Positions 56,431 through 64,000 of a stretch of 64,000 bases of DNA are shown here, piece after piece (positions within the stretch are counted from its first letter, which is position 1; each line of letters starts with the position of its first letter). Under the pieces are notes generated by a model that saw nothing but the letters and a program-made list of their open reading frames with translations, was not told where the DNA came from and searched no databases. Origin of the DNA: Robbsia andropogonis (GTDB lineage: Bacteria > Pseudomonadota > Gammaproteobacteria > Burkholderiales > Burkholderiaceae); NCBI RefSeq assembly GCF_000970345.1, contig NZ_LAQU01000005.1:186001-250000 (forward strand), given 5' to 3'. Position numbers and translations under genes: made by a program.

Positions 56431-58308
56431 ATGAAAAACAGCGGGAAGGGGGCGGCGCAAGTCGCGTTGCAGGCAGGCGGGAGCGGGCGATCGGCCGGGG
56501 AAGGCGCGCCGATAGTGATTGTGGGCGCGGGGCTGGCCGGGTTGACCGTCGCGTTGAGCGTGGTTGAGCAAGATCCACATTGCCGGGTCACGATACTGGC
56601 GAAGCGACATGCCATGGAATGTGCGAGCGATCGCGCCCAGGGCGGAATCGCCGCGGTCCTCGATACAACGGACAGTATTGACGATCACGTTCGCGATACC
56701 TTGGTCGCCGGTGCGGGCGTCTGCGATGAACCGGCGGTTCGCGCCATCGTCGCCGCGGGCCGGGGGGCGATCGACTGGCTGATCGCGCAAGACGTCGCAT
56801 TCACGCCGGATCAGGATGCGCAGCTGGGTTATCACCTGACGCGTGAGGGAGGGCACTCGCACCGGCGCATTATCCATGCGGCGGATGCTACTGGTCATGC
56901 CGTGCTCAGTGCGGTTCACGCTCGGGCACGCGCGCATGCCCGCATCGATTTTCTAGAGGAGCATCAGGCCATCGACCTGATCGTCAGCGCGACGGCAACG
57001 CGCCGATGTACCGGCGTCGCGGTGCTCGATCTACGCAGTGGCCATTGTCATATGCTGCAGGCGCAAGCGGTGGTGATTGCAACCGGTGGGGCTGGGCAGG
57101 TCTATCCGCACACGTCGAATCCCGTGACCGCGACCGGCGACGGTATCGCGATGGCCGCGCGTGCCGGCTGTCGAATCGCCAATCTCGAATTCGTTCAGTT
57201 CCATCCTACGTGCCTCTACGAGCCGCCTGGGGAGAAAGGCTCGACAAGCACTGAAGGCGGTCTCCACAAGGTCGCAGCGCAGCGCGAATGGACGTTCCTT
57301 ATTTCGGAAGCGGTGCGCGGAGAAGGGGGCATTCTCACACGGCCACACGATGGTTATCGCTTCATGCCGGCGCTGGATGCACGCGCCGAACTGGCACCGC
57401 GCGATATCGTGGCGCGAGCGATCACCAGAGAAATGCTGCAGCATGGCCTGGATTACGTGCATCTGGATATCAGCCACCGGCCTGCCGATTTTCTGGAAGC
57501 GCACTTTCCGACGATTCTCGCGCATTGCCTGACACGTGGCATCGATATTCGACGAGCGCCGATTCCGGTTGTCCCGGCAGCGCACTATACGTGTGGCGGC
57601 GTGGTGACGGACATCGCCGGACGAACGGATCTCGCCGGGTTGTTTGTTGTTGGCGAAGCCGGTTGCACCGGTTTGCATGGTGCAAACCGGCTTGCAAGTA
57701 ACTCGCTGCTGGAATGCGTTGTAATTGGTCGTAACGCGGCGGCGGCGTTGCAGGCCGATGGGTTAATGGAGAAGACCGTCCGAGGAACGGATGCGGCCGC
57801 GACCATGTCATCGTCGTTTCCGGCGCCATCGCCCGACCCGGGTGATATTGAAAGTTTGCCGGATGCCATCGCGACGCACCCGGCGATCCAGGCTAGCGAT
57901 AGGTTTGCCGGTGCCGTCGTGGGTGCCCCATCGGCGGCGTGTGACCCGGCTGTCGTGCGCACCGCCTTGCGTGCGCTCATGTGGCAAGCTGCCGGCATTC
58001 AGCGCGATGGAGACAGCTTGATGGCCGCGCAAAGGCAAATCGCGGCATGGCGAGCGGCCATTGGTAATGCGGGCACGGTAACGGATATCCAGCGGCGGCA
58101 GGTACGAGCGAGGGGCGAATGCGCGGAACGTGTACCCTTGGCGCTTACGGCGGCCTGGATCGACCTCCGTAACTTGCTGCACATTGCGGGATTGATCGTC
58201 GACGGCGCGTTGCAACGCGCCGAAAGCCGCGGTGCGCATTATCGTTTCGACGCCCCGCACACCTGGCCGAAGGGTTTACCGACGGTCTTGACGAGCCCAT
58301 GTGCCTGA
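56431..58308 (+). CDS. nadB: L-aspartate oxidase NadB
   Basis: The 625-residue flavoprotein oxidises L-aspartate to iminoaspartate in NAD synthesis. It has the FAD dinucleotide motif VIVGAGLAGLTVALS, the substrate loop SDRAQGGIAAVLDTTDSIDD, EFVQFHPTCLYEPPGEKG, the catalytic region around PVVPAAHYTCGGVVTDIAG, and LHGANRLASNSLLECVV. A helical C-terminal domain completes it. GGAGG seven bases before the ATG is a good ribosome site; the first 25 residues precede the FAD motif. nadA lies next to it in convergent orientation. Confidence 0.95.
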   Translation: MKNSGKGAAQVALQAGGSGRSAGEGAPIVIVGAGLAGLTVALSVVEQDPHCRVTILAKRHAMECASDRAQGGIAAVLDTTDSIDDHVRDTLVAGAGVCDEPAVRAIVAAGRGAIDWLIAQDVAFTPDQDAQLGYHLTREGGHSHRRIIHAADATGHAVLSAVHARARAHARIDFLEEHQAIDLIVSATATRRCTGVAVLDLRSGHCHMLQAQAVVIATGGAGQVYPHTSNPVTATGDGIAMAARAGCRIANLEFVQFHPTCLYEPPGEKGSTSTEGGLHKVAAQREWTFLISEAVRGEGGILTRPHDGYRFMPALDARAELAPRDIVARAITREMLQHGLDYVHLDISHRPADFLEAHFPTILAHCLTRGIDIRRAPIPVVPAAHYTCGGVVTDIAGRTDLAGLFVVGEAGCTGLHGANRLASNSLLECVVIGRNAAAALQADGLMEKTVRGTDAAATMSSSFPAPSPDPGDIESLPDAIATHPAIQASDRFAGAVVGAPSAACDPAVVRTALRALMWQAAGIQRDGDSLMAAQRQIAAWRAAIGNAGTVTDIQRRQVRARGECAERVPLALTAAWIDLRNLLHIAGLIVDGALQRAESRGAHYRFDAPHTWPKGLPTVLTSPCA

Positions 58309-58313
58309 ATTGA

Positions 58314-59519
58314 TCAGGCAGCACCGATTTTGTCGAACAGCGGTTGATCTTTCTCAAGATCGCCGCTGGCCTGTACGCGCTGCTTGCGGGCTGCCGCGAA
58401 ATCGAGCATCCGATTGATGGGCCGTTGCGCCTTCTCGGCGATCAGGCTGTCCACATGCACCTCGCCATGGCCGTGTTCCAAGGCGTCCGCAAGGTTTGAC
58501 AGACCGTTCATCGCCATCCAGGGACAATGCGCGCAGCTCTTGCAAGTGGCGCTGTTCCCCGCGGTAGGGGCATCGATAAAGGTCTTGTTGGGTGCTGCCT
58601 GCCGCATCTTGTGCAGGATGCCGAGGTCGGTCGCCACGATGAATGTCGATGCATCCAGCTTCACGGCCGCGTCGATCAGCTGCGAGGTCGATCCCACCAC
58701 GTCGGCCTGCGCGACGACGCTTGCAGGCGATTCTGGATGGACGAGCACCTTTGCTTCCGGATGCCGTGCGCGCAGGTCGATCAGTTCCGCGCCCTTGAAT
58801 TCGTCATGCACCAAACAAGCGCCCTGCCACAACAACATGTCGGCGCCGGTTTGCTGCTGAATATACCCTCCGAGGTGTCGATCCGGCGCCCAAAGGATCT
58901 TTTCCCCACGGGCATGTAATTCACGGACGATATCGAGCCCGATCGATGACGTCACCATCCAGTCGGCACGGGCTTTCACGGCAGCACTGGTATTGGCATA
59001 CACGACGACGGTCCGATCCGGATGCGCATCGCAGAAGGCCGTGAATGCATCGCTGGGGCAGCCAAGATCCAGGGAACACGTGGCATCGAGGTCAGGCATC
59101 AGGATACGTTTGCCTGGACTCAGAATCTTGCTGGTTTCACCCATGAAACGAACGCCGGCGACCACCAGTGTCTGCGCCGGGTGATCACGCCCGAAGCGCG
59201 CCATTTCAAGTGAATCGGCGACGCAACCACCGGTTTCCTCGGCGAGGGCCTGCAACTCGGGGTCGACATAATAGTGCGACACGAGCACCGCATTCTCCCG
59301 CGCCAGCAATGTCTTGATCCGGGCTTTCAGCGCGATCTTTTCTTCCGGCGACGACTCGGGCAATACCTTGGCCCAGGCTTGGCCGATGCTGCAACTGACA
59401 TTGCGGGCATCGGGGCGGTCGAATGTAATCGGGCGACTTTCCGGTGTTGCCGGCGCGTAAGCACCAATCAAACCTGACTGGGATGGATTTTGCGTATCCG
59501 CGATGACCGAGGTCGTCAT
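58314..59519 (-). CDS. nadA: Quinolinate synthase NadA
   Basis: The 401-residue enzyme condenses iminoaspartate with dihydroxyacetone phosphate to quinolinate using a 4Fe-4S cluster. The cluster cysteines are in [21 protein letters not shown] and [14 protein letters not shown]. The start MTTSVIADT at 59519 follows AAGGAGACGGC, better than an extension to 59588. It lies 5 bases from the nadB stop but on the other strand, so the two need separate promoters, unlike the nadABC arrangement of many bacteria. Confidence 0.96.
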   Translation of the reverse strand: MTTSVIADTQNPSQSGLIGAYAPATPESRPITFDRPDARNVSCSIGQAWAKVLPESSPEEKIALKARIKTLLARENAVLVSHYYVDPELQALAEETGGCVADSLEMARFGRDHPAQTLVVAGVRFMGETSKILSPGKRILMPDLDATCSLDLGCPSDAFTAFCDAHPDRTVVVYANTSAAVKARADWMVTSSIGLDIVRELHARGEKILWAPDRHLGGYIQQQTGADMLLWQGACLVHDEFKGAELIDLRARHPEAKVLVHPESPASVVAQADVVGSTSQLIDAAVKLDASTFIVATDLGILHKMRQAAPNKTFIDAPTAGNSATCKSCAHCPWMAMNGLSNLADALEHGHGEVHVDSLIAEKAQRPINRMLDFAAARKQRVQASGDLEKDQPLFDKIGAA

Positions 59520-59714
59520 GCCGTCTCCTTGGCGCATCCGACACGGATTGTCGGACCGAAAGCGCGTTGCAAGTCTTGGGGCTTGCAATCAAAGGAGCGA
59601 TTCTAGCGGAAAACCGGGTCGATGCGAGGGAGCCGGAGCGAGCGGCGCCCGTGAAGTAAGGCAGCGCCACGCGCCCGAGTGGGACGAGCAGCTTCCATGG
59701 AAAGGATCGTTTGC

Positions 59715-60380
59715 CTAGAACGAGGACGCTGCCGCGGAAAGGATGGCAATCGTGGAAGCAGAGAAGATCGTAAAACCGATCAGGCGGCGCTTGTTCAATT
59801 CGGACCAGAGGATTACACCGGTAATCGAGAGCATGATCATTGCACCACCGAACGTATCGGCGAGCAGTATCCATGCAGGCGACATGCCGTTGCTTCGATG
59901 CAGATTCTCGATGACACCAATGATGTTGTGTTCGACCCGCGTGACCTTGACCTCGGATGAACCGGCCCAATAGTCTGCGTCGATCAGGTGATCAGGACCG
60001 GCGAAACGGATCTGCCAATGTTCGGGTTGCTGTACAGTCCGGTCGCCCCATGCCACGGCCTGGGCCTTTTCCTTTACAGTCCGCACGGGCGCATGGTTGA
60101 GTTGCAGCGACTGACGCAGCCACGCCGCCAGCGCCTGCGGCGTACCCCGCGCCTCGGACGGCACCGGGAGTTGAACGCTGGAGCGCGTGGGGGGCGGCAT
60201 TGGGATACGCATCACCGCCCGATGATTTTGCAAGATGCCAGTCATGCCGAACAGTAGCCCCGCAATCGCGCCCCAGAGGCCAATCCAACCATGAATACGC
60301 CGCAACCATTTCAAGAAGCGGTTGCGGGCGAATCCCTTCGAGACGGTGCGTGCCGGCGGTGCGGCGGTGACGGTTTGCAT
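59715..60380 (-). CDS. PepSY-associated TM-helix membrane protein
   Basis: The 221-residue protein has the PepSY-associated start FLKWLRRIHGWIGLWGAIAGLLFGMTG, split across the first helix, and a C-terminal GGAMIMLSITGVILWSE helix typical of the family, with a periplasmic PepSY-like domain between. Such genes often lie beside siderophore receptors and are iron-regulated. Start MQTVTAAPP at 60380 is preferred to 60440. A Fur-like box lies upstream. Confidence 0.85.
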   Translation of the reverse strand: MQTVTAAPPARTVSKGFARNRFLKWLRRIHGWIGLWGAIAGLLFGMTGILQNHRAVMRIPMPPPTRSSVQLPVPSEARGTPQALAAWLRQSLQLNHAPVRTVKEKAQAVAWGDRTVQQPEHWQIRFAGPDHLIDADYWAGSSEVKVTRVEHNIIGVIENLHRSNGMSPAWILLADTFGGAMIMLSITGVILWSELNKRRLIGFTIFSASTIAILSAAASSF

Positions 60381-60434
60381 CTGATGAAAATCAGGGATGT
60401 CAGGTGCGCGTAATGTACTAGCAATTTCTTTAAT

Positions 60435-60449
60435 TAGCAATGATTCTCA
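60435..60449 (-). promoter_or_regulatory. Fur-box-like site upstream of the PepSY gene
   Basis: On the minus strand TGAGAATCATTGCTA matches 11 of 15 positions of the 7-1-7 Fur consensus TGATAATCATTATCA. It lies about 55 bases before the chosen start, consistent with iron repression. Confidence 0.5.
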
Positions 60450-60633
60450 AGTGCATTTGAGACGTTGCTACAGTACCGATTTTTTCAGCGTAATACGCCT
60501 CGGTCATTGGCTGAGTCAGGGATATGCGGCGCATCGCGATATCGATTTTGAACGCACACATCGATTCCCCAAGGCAGTGCGCGTCAATATCCGGGAAGGC
60601 GACACACGGTAGCGCGTTCGGTGCCGCAGGTGA

Positions 60634-61887
60634 TCAGAACGCCACGAACGGGCCGGCGCCCCCTGGTGTAGACACGCCCGAGATTGCCGTGAACACGCTG
60701 CGGCCATAAAAAAACGGCAGGCCCAGGTCGAGATCGCTCATGCCGCTAGGATAACCGGCCAGACCGGGCAGGGCATTGTTGCCGCCGTTGTTGGCCTGAA
60801 AGGTTGTCACGGTGTTGTCGACGACAAAGGAAATGGCTGCGGACGTCGCATTATCCGATCCGGTCAGCGTGGCGGACTGGGTCATCGATGCGCTCGGGCA
60901 GTAGAACGTGCTGAAGCCGCTCTGCGAGCATTGCGTAATGTTACTCGGGAAATAGATACCGTTCGAACCGCTGTCTAGAAACGACGTGATCGCGCTGCCG
61001 TTATATTGGCCGTTGAATGTCAGCCCGTTTGTTTTCAGGATCGTGGCTGATCCCAAGGTGTTATTGCTTGCGGTGCCGATGCCGAAGATCAACAGGCCCG
61101 TCGCGCTGCTTTGGCCTCCGCTCGCAATGGCGGGTAGTTGCAGCACGGTGCCATTGTTATCGGCCGCAAACTGGGTCACCGGATGCGGTAGTTGTTGCGC
61201 AACGGGCAAGGTGATGTCGGAACACACACCTAACGCACAACCGTAATAGACGTGATTCGACGTGCTCGAGGCGCAACCTGTCCCACAATCTTGCGGCAAT
61301 TGGCCGATGCCGAGTACACCGTTCGCGCCGAAACGGGCGACCGTGTCCACTTCATAGCCCGTCAGCGCGTTGACGCAACTGCTCGGCGCGGACGGAATGC
61401 TGCTGTCGTGCATCAAGTGGAGGCGCATTGCCGATGCGCTTTTGCCACCAATCGTCACATCGGCAGTGCGCACGGTGCCCCAGCCATAGCCCGAGGCAAA
61501 ATTCACGCACTCGGCCAGCGTCGCACCAGAGGGCGCCGCGGTGGTCGGCAATGTAACACTGACAGCGGACGAGATCAGACGCAGCCCGACCGAACCGGTA
61601 TCGACCAGAATGTTGTCGATGGTCTGACAATTCGCGGTGCCGGTTGCGCACACCGTCACGCTGATCGTGGGAATATTGCGGAATGTATTACCGGCGAGCG
61701 AAGGGCCGACCGTCACTGCTACCGCGTTTGCGGCCAGCGCTGTCGTGGACGTTGTCGCGTTATTTGCGCCGACCGTATTTGCGCTGCTGCCTGTGGTACT
61801 ACCACCGCCACCGCCACCGCAGGCGCTGAGCAAACACGCGGACAAAGCAGCGGCCAGGGCCCAGCGGGTCCGAGAAAAAAACGTCAT
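60634..61887 (-). CDS. DUF3443 lipoprotein with aspartic-protease-like motifs
   Basis: The 417-residue protein has a lipoprotein signal (ALSACLLSAC followed by GGGGGG). Two motifs, NILVDTGSVGLRL near residue 95 and SFLDSGSNGIYFP near residue 310, have the DTG/DSG form of pepsin-like aspartic proteases, and several cysteines could form disulfides. DUF3443 is common in Burkholderia and has no established function. It is downstream of DUF2844 by 37 bases and co-transcribed with it. Confidence 0.9.
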   Translation of the reverse strand: MTFFSRTRWALAAALSACLLSACGGGGGGSTTGSSANTVGANNATTSTTALAANAVAVTVGPSLAGNTFRNIPTISVTVCATGTANCQTIDNILVDTGSVGLRLISSAVSVTLPTTAAPSGATLAECVNFASGYGWGTVRTADVTIGGKSASAMRLHLMHDSSIPSAPSSCVNALTGYEVDTVARFGANGVLGIGQLPQDCGTGCASSTSNHVYYGCALGVCSDITLPVAQQLPHPVTQFAADNNGTVLQLPAIASGGQSSATGLLIFGIGTASNNTLGSATILKTNGLTFNGQYNGSAITSFLDSGSNGIYFPSNITQCSQSGFSTFYCPSASMTQSATLTGSDNATSAAISFVVDNTVTTFQANNGGNNALPGLAGYPSGMSDLDLGLPFFYGRSVFTAISGVSTPGGAGPFVAF

Positions 61888-61924
61888 GATCTGTTCCGAG
61901 ATTGCGTCGAGCGGATATCGCCGG

Positions 61925-62557
61925 TCAGCGCAGATTTGCGGTAGTGAAGCCCGGCGGCAACGCGCTCTTCAGGTAGGCCAGGCCACGATATGCCTGCATC
62001 ATTCCGCCAGAAAATACGACCAGGTCGCCGTTATCCATGGCCATTGGACCGTGGGTGTTGCCCGCTGCTGCGTTGGCGGCAGCGCCGTTACGCATATTGG
62101 CCGCATGCGTGCCCAGCAACTGACCGAGGTTCGGCACGGCAGGTCCGGACCATGTAACGGCAAACACGACACCGTTCGTCGATTGATATTCGTTGATGGT
62201 CGTGCCCAGTTCCGTCGTGATCGTCGTCACCGTGTATTGCGTCTGCGTAGTCGACACGGTCGTACCGCTGCCCGTGCTGACGGCGAGGACAACAGCGGCG
62301 GCACGAGGCTGCGCCGCCGTCAGGTTCCCACCTAAAGCGATGTGGTCCAGCGTAACCGATGAAGCGTTGCCGCCCAATGTTGCATGTGCCGGCATTGCAG
62401 ACCACATCAGAAGCATGGCAACCATCAATGCGGCCAGCGAGGAGAGAACCGCGGACGGACCGCGCGTTGCATCACCCTGCACAATGAACTCCGCTTTCGT
62501 TGCGCGACATCCGGCGAGTGGCGGGCGTTGGTAAGAATTACTATATTGACGAGGCAT
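61925..62557 (-). CDS. DUF2844 protein
   Basis: The 210-residue protein has an N-terminal extension, then a signal-like hydrophobic segment (LMVAMLLMWSAMPAHA) before TLGGN. The DUF2844 core is INEYQSTNGVVFAVTWSGPAVPNLGQLLGTH. It is predicted to be periplasmic or surface-associated. It pairs with DUF3443 in an operon, as in other Burkholderia. The start may be later than 62557, because the signal-like segment begins about 40 residues in. Confidence 0.88.
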   Translation of the reverse strand: MPRQYSNSYQRPPLAGCRATKAEFIVQGDATRGPSAVLSSLAALMVAMLLMWSAMPAHATLGGNASSVTLDHIALGGNLTAAQPRAAAVVLAVSTGSGTTVSTTQTQYTVTTITTELGTTINEYQSTNGVVFAVTWSGPAVPNLGQLLGTHAANMRNGAAANAAAGNTHGPMAMDNGDLVVFSGGMMQAYRGLAYLKSALPPGFTTANLR

Positions 62558-63040
62558 TTTTCTTTAAAAACAAGCGTGGAACCAAGCTGTTCCGATTAAT
62601 TTAAAAATCCGCCCGCTTTTGCATACATCTTACGTATTAATGCGACGAATTTCCGTGAATTCCCCACCCGCACCAGATGCCTCTCGGTTAGTTACTACCG
62701 TTTGTTTTTCATCCGTGCATGGATTGAAATCTTACACGATCGTTTGAACGGTATGGTCAATTCAGGCTAATCTCTCGATTAAAACAACAGTTTGACGTTG
62801 TTTTTATGTCTGATAACTATGATTTTTATAATATACAAACGTACGCATTTTAAAATACATACGTCCGTAGTAATCCGAAATAATTGATTGGGTATTTTGC
62901 TGGGATGTCAGGCGAAAGATATGGAAAATACCGATGAAAGACGATTGTTGCGCTAGAAAGCATGCATCATCAGGTATTCGTCATAACTTAATGTTCCGTG
63001 AGCCTTCGTCGATATAATGAAAATATCGAAAAATGCATGC
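62558..63040. other. AT-rich intergenic region, no gene seen
   Basis: This 480-base stretch is far more AT-rich than its surroundings. I find no coding frame, tRNA or clear repeat. It contains several AT-only runs suitable for promoters or nucleoid-protein binding. Confidence 0.55.
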
Positions 63041-63289
63041 TCAAATTGGCATTTCCCGTGCGATGCGACGCAGTATTTGATATTTTTCGCTGTCATCGAG
63101 GGTTTTCCATGCTTTTATTTCTGCCCGTGAACGGCGACATCCCGTGCAATACGTACGTGTGACCTCATCAAGTTTGCAAATATTGATACATGGTGAACCT
63201 GCTGGCGTGGTTGATAAGGCCATCTGAATTTTTTTCAAAAGATATGGATGATTTTCCGAGCATAGATCGCTGGTATTTTCTAAAGTCAT
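63041..63289 (-). CDS. DUF1289 small Fe-S/zinc-type protein
   Basis: The 82-residue protein has the DUF1289 pattern SPCINICKLDEVTRTYCTGC with four cysteines, followed by RSRAEIKAW. Function is unknown; metal binding is likely. The ATG at 63289 overlaps the cobB stop as ATGA, supporting this start; a shorter one at 63223 (MALSTTPAG) also fits the family length. Confidence 0.85.
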   Translation of the reverse strand: MTLENTSDLCSENHPYLLKKIQMALSTTPAGSPCINICKLDEVTRTYCTGCRRSRAEIKAWKTLDDSEKYQILRRIAREMPI

Positions 63290-64000
63290 AACGTCGGATC
63301 GGTAAGCGTTGCCACCAGCCATTTGGGGTTCGATGGCCAGTAAGCATGAAAGTAAGTGGCGGTAATGGCTTGGTGGCGATAAACCGCCTCGCCCGGCGTG
63401 TGCCGTGTGGCGTGGCGGGTGACGCTGCTTGGTGCGAGCGAGGTGGTCGAACGGGAGTAATGGAAGGTGTGCCCCCGTACTTCCCCCTGCGGGGTTTCGA
63501 GTAGATGCATGCCGAGTGCCGCCAGTTTGGGCTGCATTATCGACTCGCCGGGCAAGGCGCCGAGCATCGGCCAACGCTGTCCTTCGATATCGGTCAAGCC
63601 GTCCATCAGGTAGAGCATGCCACCACACTCCGCGAGGGTCGGAAGGCGGGCGGCAACATGGGCTCGAATGGACGCCGCCGTGCGTCGTGCACGGGCAAGC
63701 GCCGCAGCATGCAATTCAGGATAACCGCCCGGAAGCACCAAGGCATCCGCATCGGCCGGCACGGGCTCGTCAGCGATGGGCGAAAACGTCGCGATGCGTG
63801 CGCCCAACGCCAGCAGCAGTGCGAGATTGGCCGGGTAGAGGAAGGAAAACGCGGGATCACGGGCAATGGCGATGCACTTGCCCGCAAGGGGATGGTGTGA
63901 AGCATCATTGTGCAGCGTCCGCCCGACATGATCGCTGGCCGCGCGTGAGGCCACCGTGCCGCCGGAATCGGTCACGGGATCGCGGAAGATGGCCGCTGTC
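63286..64000 (-). CDS. cobB: Cobyrinate a,c-diamide synthase, 3' part
   Basis: The frame is open to the right edge, so the N-terminal ATPase domain is outside the window; about 238 residues are visible. They show the glutamine amidotransferase domain: LVLPGGYPELH, the nucleophile region LAECGGMLYLMDGL with catalytic cysteine, RGHTFHYSRS and a final FHAYWPSNP with catalytic histidine. The enzyme amidates cobyrinate in cobalamin synthesis. It is coupled to the DUF1289 gene by a 4-base overlap. Confidence 0.92.
   Translation of the reverse strand, partial: TAAIFRDPVTDSGGTVASRAASDHVGRTLHNDASHHPLAGKCIAIARDPAFSFLYPANLALLLALGARIATFSPIADEPVPADADALVLPGGYPELHAAALARARRTAASIRAHVAARLPTLAECGGMLYLMDGLTDIEGQRWPMLGALPGESIMQPKLAALGMHLLETPQGEVRGHTFHYSRSTTSLAPSSVTRHATRHTPGEAVYRHQAITATYFHAYWPSNPKWLVATLTDPTL

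Overview
The window is typical chromosomal DNA of a Burkholderia-like betaproteobacterium (family Burkholderiaceae). The signs are moderately high GC, a Burkholderia-type trimeric porin, the paired DUF2844/DUF3443 genes, an imuA-imuB-dnaE2 mutagenesis cassette, a ugpBAECQ transport operon, RND/FUSC-type efflux clusters and a phosphocholine-specific phospholipase C. I cannot name the species. I saw no rRNA, tRNA, insertion sequence, integrase or CRISPR array.

Layout. 1-2.5 kb: the 3' end of a DszC/SfnB-like acyl-CoA-dehydrogenase-fold monooxygenase, followed by a protein with four rhodanese modules. 2.5-5.5 kb: a leftward two-gene DNA-repair operon (radical SAM protein TIGR03916-like, then a DUF4130-UdgX fusion) behind a near-consensus LexA box. 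5.7-8.4 kb: a small unknown protein and an FdhF/YdeP-type molybdopterin oxidoreductase. 8.4-15.6 kb: a catabolic cluster with a GntR/FCD regulator divergent from a TauABC/SsuABC-like transporter, an Asp/Glu-racemase-superfamily enzyme, a hydantoinase/dihydropyrimidinase and an SDR. 15.7-19.1 kb: YghU-type glutathione transferase, porin and PAP2 phosphatase. 19.5-26 kb: an unknown 160-residue protein, then the SOS-controlled imuA-imuB-dnaE2 operon on the minus strand.

26.3-31.5 kb: ugpBAECQ, for uptake and breakdown of glycerophosphodiesters. 31.5-36.8 kb: a frameshifted AT-rich methyltransferase-like gene, an orphan NarL-type response regulator, a DUF1345 membrane protein, a PGDYG protein coupled to a LysO-like exporter, and a SugE/Gdx exporter. 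37-41 kb: phospholipase C and an orphan 523-residue protein. 41.1-46.9 kb: an aaeXAB/fusaric-acid-type efflux operon with its own MarR regulator and outer-membrane lipoprotein, all with ATGA overlaps. 47.2-54.7 kb: a coiled-coil protein with a probable homopolymer frameshift, gnd, and a MacA-MacB-TolC-like tripartite system. 54.7-59.6 kb: an MFS drug exporter, nadB and a convergent nadA. 59.7-64 kb: a PepSY membrane protein with a Fur-like box, DUF3443 and DUF2844, a 480 bp AT-rich gap, a DUF1289 protein and the 3' part of cobB/cbiA.

Two separate LexA boxes suggest that the window holds two SOS-inducible DNA-damage modules: translesion synthesis (ImuA/ImuB/DnaE2) and a much less understood pair (radical SAM plus uracil-DNA-binding UdgX fusion). 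The second is the most promising candidate for a poorly described system here. Starts quoted below were often moved from the longest open frame to a start with a better ribosome site, an ATGA overlap or a family-like N-terminus.
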